A stretch of DNA of 11,509 nucleotides, from NCBI GenBank assembly GCA_903913355.1, contig CAIWKU010000266.1:1-11509 (forward strand), written 5' to 3'. Numbering within the stretch: the stretch's first letter is position 1; the number at the start of each line of letters is the position of its first letter. This document shows, in pieces, positions 6,456-11,509 of the stretch. Made by a program: the position numbers and the translations under genes. The notes below the pieces were generated by a model. That model did not search any database and was not told the origin of the DNA. It saw nothing but the letters and a program-made list of their open reading frames with translations. The stretch comes from an uncultured Bacteroidota bacterium (GTDB taxonomy: Bacteria; Bacteroidota; Bacteroidia; Chitinophagales; Chitinophagaceae).

Positions 6456-8102
6456 ATGCCTGCCAATTACCCCACCATGATTGATAAGCTTTGCGAGTTT
6501 GAAAAGACTAAAGCAGATAAACTTTTTTTAGCTGAGCCCGTAAAAGGGGTTTACCAAAAATTTACCTGGCAACAGGCAGGTAGCCAGGTAAGACGAATGG
6601 CGGAGGCATTGCAATCGATGGGACTGGGTAAAAATGATAAAGTGGCCATTCTCAGTAAGAACTGCGCACACTGGATCATGGCCGACCTGGCCATTTCCAT
6701 GGCCGGATGTATTTCTGTGCCTATGTATCCAAATATTACACCGGACGCACTCAAAGAAATTATCATTCATAGCGAGAGCAAAGCCATTTTTATTGGCAAA
6801 CTGGATAATCCGGAAGAGCTGAGAAAAGGTGTACCGGAAGGATTAATAGAGATCAGCTTTCCATTTTATCCCAACAAAGGTTGTTTGGACTGGAATGAAT
6901 TGATTGCTCCTTTAAAAGGTATTCAGGGCAAGCCAGCATTGGATCCTTTGGCACTGGCCTGTATCGTATATACATCCGGAACAACGGGTCACCCCAAAGG
7001 GGTAATGCATACGGGTCATGCTATCGGTTTTGCGGTGAATGCTTTCCTGAAAAGCTTTCCCTCCGTGAAAGAAGAGATCTTTTTTTCCTATTTGCCACTT
7101 TGCCATGTAGCGGAAAGAATGCTGGTAGAATGTGGCGCCATCTATACCGGCAGCACGGTGTACTTTGTTGAGTCGATGGATACCTTTGCCAAAAACCTGG
7201 CATATACAAAGCCAACTATTTTTCTGGCGGTTCCCCGTATATGGGAAAAATTGCAGGAAGGTATCCTCCAAAAAATGCCACAGGCTAAGCTGGATCGTTT
7301 ATTGTCAATCCCTATTGTTTCGGGCATTGTCAAATATATGATCAAAAAGAAACTGGGATTGAGTCGCCTGAACAATGTATTTACCGGGGCTTCCCCTATT
7401 AATCCGGCTTTATTGGTATGGTTTGCCAGGCTCGGTATTGAAATACAGGAAGCCTATGGGATGACGGAAAACCTGGCTCTTTCACATGTGAACCGAAAAG
7501 GAAATGTTCGTTTTGGAACAGTTGGCCAAACCTATGATGGGGTGGAAGTAAGATTGGGTAAAGACAATGAAGTGCAAATAAAAAGTGAAGCTTCTATGCT
7601 GGGTTATTATAAAGAACCCCAGTTAAGCGAATCGGTATTTGAAGAAGGGTTTCTAAAAACAGGAGATGAAGGAGCAATAGATGAAAACGGGTTCCTGCGT
7701 ATTACGGGCAGGATCAAAGACCAGTTTAAAACCAGTAAGGGTAAATATGTGATGCCTGCGCCTATTGAAAGCCGGCTTTTACAGAGCCAATGGATTGCAC
7801 AGGGCTGCGTGGTGGGGTCTGGTATGCCAAGTGCCATGGTGTTATGTACCCTTACCGAACAAGGTAAAAAGCAGGGAGAGAAATCTTTACAACCCGCACT
7901 GGCAGAGGTTTTGGCCGAAATCAATCAAACCCTGGAAAGTCATGAACAGGTATCTAAAATGATCATTTTACCCGAAGAATGGACCATTGATAATGGATTA
8001 TTAACGCCCACCCTGAAGATCAAGCGGAAAACCATTGACCAGGTATTTGGCGAGCGATACGAAGGATGGAGTAAATACCCGGAACCCTTAATTTTCGTAT
8101 AA
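6456..8102 (+). CDS. Long-chain fatty acid-CoA ligase (AMP-binding enzyme)
   Basis: This 548-residue ANL-superfamily enzyme should activate fatty acids with ATP and CoA through an acyl-adenylate. The adenylation motifs are in order: the P-loop YTSGTTGHPKGV at 172-183, YGMTE at 334-338, TGDEG at 402-406, the hinge GRIKD at 418-422, and LTPTLKIKR with the likely catalytic Lys at 521. The overall style (NCAHWIMADLA, HVAERM, PRIWEKL) is that of the FadD15-like long-chain group rather than acetyl-CoA synthetase. Members of that group are often nearer 590-600 residues, so this is a somewhat compact version, but no motif is missing. It follows the acyltransferase by 9 bp; together they could charge and transfer acyl chains for membrane lipid remodelling or fatty acid salvage. 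Chain-length preference cannot be told. Confidence 0.92.
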   Translation: MPANYPTMIDKLCEFEKTKADKLFLAEPVKGVYQKFTWQQAGSQVRRMAEALQSMGLGKNDKVAILSKNCAHWIMADLAISMAGCISVPMYPNITPDALKEIIIHSESKAIFIGKLDNPEELRKGVPEGLIEISFPFYPNKGCLDWNELIAPLKGIQGKPALDPLALACIVYTSGTTGHPKGVMHTGHAIGFAVNAFLKSFPSVKEEIFFSYLPLCHVAERMLVECGAIYTGSTVYFVESMDTFAKNLAYTKPTIFLAVPRIWEKLQEGILQKMPQAKLDRLLSIPIVSGIVKYMIKKKLGLSRLNNVFTGASPINPALLVWFARLGIEIQEAYGMTENLALSHVNRKGNVRFGTVGQTYDGVEVRLGKDNEVQIKSEASMLGYYKEPQLSESVFEEGFLKTGDEGAIDENGFLRITGRIKDQFKTSKGKYVMPAPIESRLLQSQWIAQGCVVGSGMPSAMVLCTLTEQGKKQGEKSLQPALAEVLAEINQTLESHEQVSKMIILPEEWTIDNGLLTPTLKIKRKTIDQVFGERYEGWSKYPEPLIFV

Positions 8103-8149
8103 ATCTGTTTTTTGCGCAATTATTTAACAGATAAAATAACAACTTGATT

Positions 8150-8157
8150 TATCTTTG
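8150..8157 (+). promoter_or_regulatory. Distal candidate -7 box upstream of the OmpA lipoprotein gene
   Basis: TATCTTTG matches TAnnTTTG and is followed by GCCGCC, a context I recall as frequent after Bacteroidota -7 boxes. It would give a leader of about 140 bases for the gene starting at 8304. No clear -33 element is seen. Confidence 0.4.
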
Positions 8158-8267
8158 CCGCCGGAAACATCCCTGTATCCAGAGATATTCCAAAAAGGTG
8201 TTGTGAGATTTTGGCATTCATTTTGTTTACAATTAAGCAATCATAATTTAAACAGGCCGATTTATTG

Positions 8268-8275
8268 TAAATTTG
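8268..8275 (+). promoter_or_regulatory. Proximal candidate -7 box upstream of the OmpA lipoprotein gene
   Basis: TAAATTTG matches TAnnTTTG and lies 28 bases before the ATG, which would give a leader of about 20-25 bases. Together with the box at 8150 it suggests two tandem promoters. A -33 TTG at the usual spacing is not evident. Confidence 0.45.
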
Positions 8276-8303
8276 GCTACTTTTATCACCTAACTGAACA
8301 ACT

Positions 8304-9212
8304 ATGAAACTGAAAATTTACTTAATCGCCGCCTTATCTTCTGCGGTACTGTTCTCATGCGTAAGCCCAAAGAAATTAGAAGAAGAAAAAGCTAAATATG
8401 ATCAACTTAGCGCTGATTACCTTGGTTTACAGGGTAAATACAGAGATCTTCAGGATGAACTGAAAAAATGTAATAACTCTGTTGACAAAGCAAACGGCCA
8501 GGTGTCTGATCTGAACAGCAAAAGAGCTGCTCTGGAAGCACAGATTGCTGATTTGAACAAACAAATCGAATACCTGAGATCAACCAACACCACTGTATTG
8601 AGCCAACTGAAAGATTTATCAGTGGTTTCCGGATCTCAAGCAGAAAGTATCAAAAAATCTCTTGAAAATATAGGCGCGAAAGATTTGTATATCAGAGACC
8701 TGCAAGGCTCTATCGCTCATAAAGATTCTCTGAATATGGCATTGGTGATGAACCTGAAAGGTGCTATCGGAAATCTGGATGATAAAGACATCAATATCAA
8801 AGTTGACAAAGGTGTTGTATATGTAGACATTTCTGATAAACTGTTATTCAAAAGCGGAAGCTATGCCGTAACAGAAAAAGCAAAAGAAGTGTTAGGCAAA
8901 GTTGCTAAAGTATTGAACGCTCAACCAGATATCGAATTCCAGGTAGAAGGTCATACCGATTCTTTACCAATCGCTATCCCTGGTATCCAGGACAACTGGG
9001 ATCTTAGTGTAAAACGTGCAACTACTGTTGTTCGTATTTTACAAGATACTTATGGCTTAGATCCAAAACGTATGACTGCTGCCGGTCGTGGCCAATATGT
9101 TCCTGTTGCTGATAACGGAACCAATGAAGGTCGTGCCGCAAACCGTAGAACTCGTATCGTGATTCTGCCTCAGTTAGACCAGTTCTTCAAACTGTTGGAA
9201 AGAAAACAATAA
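8304..9212 (+). CDS. OmpA-family peptidoglycan-binding lipoprotein with coiled coil
   Basis: The 302-residue product begins with a lipoprotein signal peptide: MKLK, a hydrophobic core, then the lipobox LFSC with Cys at 19. It should be lipidated and anchored in the outer membrane. Residues about 25-115 form a long coiled coil (LEEEKAKYDQL, then LEAQIADLNKQIEYL). The C-terminal OmpA domain spans about 165-292 and has EGHTD with Asp at 219, NWDLSVKRA with Arg at 238 and GRAANRRTRIVI. The Asp and Arg are the usual contacts to diaminopimelate in peptidoglycan. The protein therefore tethers the envelope to the cell wall. Arginine codons are only CGT (7) and AGA (6), unlike the mixed use in neighbours, a sign of high expression. 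It appears monocistronic, with promoter candidates upstream and a strong terminator downstream. Confidence 0.92.
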   Translation: MKLKIYLIAALSSAVLFSCVSPKKLEEEKAKYDQLSADYLGLQGKYRDLQDELKKCNNSVDKANGQVSDLNSKRAALEAQIADLNKQIEYLRSTNTTVLSQLKDLSVVSGSQAESIKKSLENIGAKDLYIRDLQGSIAHKDSLNMALVMNLKGAIGNLDDKDINIKVDKGVVYVDISDKLLFKSGSYAVTEKAKEVLGKVAKVLNAQPDIEFQVEGHTDSLPIAIPGIQDNWDLSVKRATTVVRILQDTYGLDPKRMTAAGRGQYVPVADNGTNEGRAANRRTRIVILPQLDQFFKLLERKQ

Positions 9213-9228
9213 TTCTTCCTTGTAAAGG

Positions 9229-9302
9229 AATGCATAAAAAAAGCTGCTCTGAAAAGAGCAGCTTTTTTTATGGGTAGGTTATTGAATACTTTTTAAGAAG
9301 CT
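9229..9302. repeat. Direct repeat copy 1 (terminator module)
   Basis: This is the first copy of an imperfect direct repeat; the second is at 9362-9439. Shared elements in order are AATGCA, the terminator hairpin, TATTGAAT(A/G)CTTTTTAA and (G)GCT. The spacing between copies is about 133-137 bp, varying with small indels. Confidence 0.7.
9236..9269. terminator. Bidirectional intrinsic terminator after the OmpA gene
   Basis: A perfect 15 bp stem runs from seven As plus GCTGCTCT (9236-9250) to AGAGCAGC plus seven Ts (9255-9269), closed by a GAAA tetraloop. The T-run on either strand makes it work in both directions. It lies 23 bases after the OmpA stop and is its natural terminator. Confidence 0.93.
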
Positions 9303-9308
9303 ACATTG

Positions 9309-9324
9309 TTGAATGGTTGAATGG
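9309..9324. repeat. Two tandem octamers TTGAATGG
   Basis: TTGAATGG occurs twice in direct succession just after repeat copy 1, and the flanks TTG and TCAAATTG continue the pattern loosely. It is a short intergenic tandem repeat of the type scattered in many Bacteroidota genomes (recollection). Confidence 0.6.
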
Positions 9325-9361
9325 TCAAATTGTTTTTATTCTCTGAATAGTCTCTCTCGAT

Positions 9362-9439
9362 AATGCAAATAAAAAAGCTGCTCTTGTAAAAAAGAGCAGC
9401 TTTTTATATTCAAGTGTATTGAATGCTTTTTAAAAGGCT
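9362..9439. repeat. Direct repeat copy 2 (terminator module)
   Basis: This is the second copy of the module at 9229-9302. It starts AATGCA, carries the near-identical hairpin, then TATTGAATGCTTTTTAAAAGGCT. The flanking similarity beyond the hairpin shows a duplication rather than two independent terminators. Confidence 0.7.
9372..9405. terminator. Bidirectional intrinsic terminator, second copy, serving the peroxiredoxin gene
   Basis: A 14 bp stem, AAAAAGCTGCTCTT (9372-9385) with AAGAGCAGCTTTTT (9392-9405), encloses a 6 base loop GTAAAA. Its stem core is the same as in the hairpin at 9236-9269; only the loop and ends differ. On the minus strand it lies about 75 bases after the peroxiredoxin stop. 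Confidence 0.9.
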
Positions 9440-9442
9440 CCA

Positions 9443-9474
9443 ATTTTCAAATTTTCAAATTGCCACATTTTCAA
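9443..9474. repeat. Octamer array ATTTTCAA, three exact copies and one degenerate
   Basis: ATTTTCAA is at 9443-9450, 9451-9458 and 9467-9474. The eight bases between (ATTGCCAC) hold the phase as a degenerate unit. The array follows repeat copy 2 and ends 6 bp before the peroxiredoxin stop codon. Confidence 0.7.
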
Positions 9475-9480
9475 ATTAAC

Positions 9481-9954
9481 CTAAGCAGTAACCTCCGCCC
9501 AAGCCGCCAACACTTCCTCAGTATGATTCGCAGTATCCGGCTTAGCGATGATTTTTACAATCTTACCTGTTTCATCAATTAAAAAAGTGGTTCGGGTAGT
9601 ACCCATATAGGTTCTGCCCATAAACTTCTTTTCGCCCCAGAGATTGTATTTGTCAACAATCTTTTTGTCTTCATCGGAAATCAGCGGAAAAGGAAGTTGA
9701 AACTTTTCTTCAAATTTTTTATGACTTTTTACACTATCCGTACTTACGCCAATTACCTGGTAACCTTTTTTAAGCAACAAACTGTAATTATCTCTCAGGT
9801 TACAGGCCTGTGCCGTACAACCCGGAGTATCGTCTTTTGGGTAAAAATATAGGATCACTTTTTTCCCTTTGTAATCAGCCAATGAAATTGCCTTTCCATC
9901 CTGGTCAACCGCCTTAAATATCGGCGCTTTACTACCTTCTTTTAATACTGCCAT
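9481..9954 (-). CDS. bcp: Bcp-type peroxiredoxin (thioredoxin-dependent thiol peroxidase)
   Basis: This is a 157-residue cytoplasmic peroxiredoxin of the Bcp/PrxQ class, which reduces hydrogen peroxide and organic hydroperoxides and is recycled by thioredoxin. The active-site stretch YPKDDTPGCTAQACNLRD holds the peroxidatic Cys at 46 and the resolving Cys at 51, the E. coli BCP spacing. The N-terminus (LKEGSKAPIF, then DQDGKAISL) and the later GVSTDSVKSHKKFEEKFQLPFPLISD are typical, and the length is normal for the family. The gene converges on the OmpA gene across the double terminator and is divergent from carB with 137 bp between the starts. I see no TAnnTTTG box before it on the minus strand. 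Confidence 0.95.
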   Translation of the reverse strand: MAVLKEGSKAPIFKAVDQDGKAISLADYKGKKVILYFYPKDDTPGCTAQACNLRDNYSLLLKKGYQVIGVSTDSVKSHKKFEEKFQLPFPLISDEDKKIVDKYNLWGEKKFMGRTYMGTTRTTFLIDETGKIVKIIAKPDTANHTEEVLAAWAEVTA

Positions 9955-10062
9955 GTGTTTTGTTTATGTTTTCAATGTGTAATGATAACGCTTATTATAC
10001 TGTTTTGTTCTTATTTGTCCGGGAAGCTCAAAAAAATAACAGCTTCTTTCCGCTGTCAATCT

Positions 10063-10070
10063 TACATTTG
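10063..10070 (+). promoter_or_regulatory. Candidate -7 promoter box for carB
   Basis: TACATTTG matches TAnnTTTG and lies 21 bases before the carB ATG, giving a leader of about 15 bases. The upstream -33 position carries no clear TTG. The same octamer stands before mnmH. Confidence 0.5.
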
Positions 10071-10091
10071 CACAATTTATTTTTTCCACCT

Positions 10092-11509
10092 ATGCCCAAA
10101 GACAATTCGATCAAATCAGTATTAATTATCGGTTCAGGCCCTATTATTATCGGACAAGCCTGCGAATTTGATTATTCCGGCTCCCAGGCCGCCAGAAGCT
10201 TGAGAGAAGAAGGGATTGAAGTAATCCTGATCAATAGTAACCCCGCTACTATTATGACGGACCCTATGATGGCAGATAAGGTATACCTCCTGCCATTAAC
10301 CGCAGAAAGTATTGAGAAGATATTGGAAGAGAACCAGATAGATGCTGTTTTGCCTACTATGGGCGGACAAACAGCTTTGAACCTTTGTAAGGAAGTGGAT
10401 GAGCTGGGTATCTGGAACAAATATGGTGTTCGGCTGATTGGGGTAGATATTGCAGCCATTGATACGGCCGAAGACAGGGAACAGTTTCGTCAGTTAATGG
10501 TCAAAATAGGCATTGCCGTGGCCCCCAGCCATGTAGCCAATAGTTTCCTGGAAGGAAAGGAGTTTGCCCAGCAAATCGGGTTTCCCCTGGTAATCAGACC
10601 TTCTTTTACTTTGGGCGGCACCGGAGGTGGTTTTGTGCATGGTAAAGAAGATTTGGATGCTGCATTGGAAATTGGTTTAAAAGCCTCCCCCATACATGAA
10701 GTATTGGTAGAAAAAGCAGTATTGGGCTGGAAAGAATATGAGCTGGAATTATTACGCGATCAGAATAATAATGTAGTCATCATCTGTACGGTGGAAAATG
10801 TTGACCCGATGGGGGTGCATACCGGTGACTCTATCACGGTTGCCCCGGCCATGACACTCAGCGATACTGCCTTCCAGGATATGCGTAACAAAGCCATCTT
10901 AATGATGCGCTCACTGAGTAATTTTTCAGGGGGTTGTAATGTGCAGTTTGCCCTGAACCCTGAAACAGAAGAATTGATTGCCGTAGAAATCAACCCAAGG
11001 GTGAGCCGTTCCTCGGCCCTGGCTTCCAAAGCAACGGGTTATCCGATTGCCAAAATTGCCAGTAAACTCGCTATCGGTTATTCATTAGATGAATTAAAGA
11101 ACCAGATTACCATGACCACCTCCGCTTATTTTGAGCCGGCGCTGGATTATGTGATCGTTAAAATACCCCGTTGGAATTTTGATAAATTCAAAGGAGCCAA
11201 TGATACCCTGGGCTTACAGATGAAAAGCGTAGGTGAAGTAATGGCTATCGGAAGAAGCTTTACAGAAGCCATCCAGAAAGCCTGCCAAAGTCTGGAGAAT
11301 GAAGCCATCGGTCTGGGCTACTATGGCAAAAGCCTCATGAAAAGCGAAGAACTGGTAGAATATATCAAAACCCCGAAATGGGACCGGATATTCCGTATAA
11401 AAGATGCATTGATGCAGGGCTCTACCGTAAAATCCATCGCACAGGCAACAGGCATCGATCGCTGGTTTATTTACCAGATCCAGATCATTTGTAACCTGGA
11501 AAAAGAGAT
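10092..11509 (+). CDS. carB: Carbamoyl-phosphate synthase large subunit, N-terminal part
   Basis: CarB makes carbamoyl phosphate from bicarbonate, ATP and ammonia supplied by the glutaminase subunit CarA, feeding arginine and pyrimidine synthesis. The first 472 codons are present, about 44% of the usual 1070 residues; the frame is open to the window edge. The start MPKDNSIKSVLIIGSGPIII, then GQACEFDYSGSQA, is nearly that of E. coli. The ATP-grasp carboxyphosphate domain is intact: Arg129, Arg169 and the metal-binding Glu299 and Asn301 (in EINPR) fall at the same numbers as in the E. coli enzyme. The visible part ends within the oligomerisation domain. carA is not adjacent upstream, where the divergent peroxiredoxin gene lies; it could be downstream or elsewhere. 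Confidence 0.97.
   Translation, partial: MPKDNSIKSVLIIGSGPIIIGQACEFDYSGSQAARSLREEGIEVILINSNPATIMTDPMMADKVYLLPLTAESIEKILEENQIDAVLPTMGGQTALNLCKEVDELGIWNKYGVRLIGVDIAAIDTAEDREQFRQLMVKIGIAVAPSHVANSFLEGKEFAQQIGFPLVIRPSFTLGGTGGGFVHGKEDLDAALEIGLKASPIHEVLVEKAVLGWKEYELELLRDQNNNVVIICTVENVDPMGVHTGDSITVAPAMTLSDTAFQDMRNKAILMMRSLSNFSGGCNVQFALNPETEELIAVEINPRVSRSSALASKATGYPIAKIASKLAIGYSLDELKNQITMTTSAYFEPALDYVIVKIPRWNFDKFKGANDTLGLQMKSVGEVMAIGRSFTEAIQKACQSLENEAIGLGYYGKSLMKSEELVEYIKTPKWDRIFRIKDALMQGSTVKSIAQATGIDRWFIYQIQIICNLEKE

Noticed and set aside
6912..7375. Several minus-strand open frames inside the acyl-CoA ligase
   Set aside because: The plus strand encodes an unbroken ligase with all motifs, so these are antisense shadows.
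8103..8132. A hairpin ATCTGTT/AACAGAT just after the acyl-CoA ligase stop, considered as a terminator
   Set aside because: The stem is only 7 bp and AT-rich, the loop is 16 bases, and no T-run follows, so it is unlikely to terminate transcription.
10172..11029. Minus-strand open frames within carB
   Set aside because: The plus-strand carB frame is intact with conserved catalytic residues, so the antisense frames are by-products of its codon use.
1..11509. A mobile element, defence system or CRISPR array
   Set aside because: I saw no transposase, integrase, nuclease-methylase pair, toxin-antitoxin pair or regularly spaced repeats with unique spacers; the genes are core metabolic and envelope functions.

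Overview
The window looks like ordinary chromosomal DNA of a Bacteroidota bacterium, probably near the Chitinophagaceae. This is an inference from three things: protein style; the lack of clear Shine-Dalgarno sequences before the starts; and repeated matches to the Bacteroidota -7 promoter consensus TAnnTTTG just upstream of genes. Base composition looks AT-leaning and even, judged by eye. I see no tRNA, rRNA, CRISPR array, insertion sequence or phage gene.

Layout. (1) 1-1418: a cut-off sixA-type histidine phosphatase on the minus strand and a divergent mnmH (tRNA 2-selenouridine synthase), with only 37 bp between the start codons. (2) 1423-5067, minus strand: a four-gene 5-oxoproline cluster in the order pxpB-pxpC-pxpA-NRAMP-like transporter. 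It should open 5-oxoproline to glutamate with ATP. The transporter lacks the usual NRAMP metal ligands, so it may import the substrate rather than a metal. (3) 5206-5664, minus strand: a small protein of unknown function with a coiled-coil centre. (4) 5880-8102, plus strand: a PlsC-type acyltransferase followed 9 bp later by a long-chain acyl-CoA ligase, likely a lipid-activation and acylation pair. (5) 8304-9212, plus strand: an OmpA-type lipoprotein with a coiled coil and a peptidoglycan-binding domain. It has its own promoter candidates and codon use suggesting high expression. (6) 9213-9480: an intergenic stretch with two near-identical bidirectional terminator hairpins. They lie inside an imperfect direct repeat whose copies each end in octamer repeats. 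(7) 9481-9954, minus strand: a Bcp-type peroxiredoxin. (8) 10092 to the window end, plus strand: the first 472 codons of carB.

Most genes are housekeeping and confidently assigned. The most interesting points are the metal-ligand-free NRAMP homologue in the 5-oxoprolinase operon, the long overlap between it and pxpA, the duplicated terminator module, and the very tight sixA/mnmH divergent start region. I found no strong sign of a wholly new multi-gene system. No intergenic stretch exceeds 300 bases.
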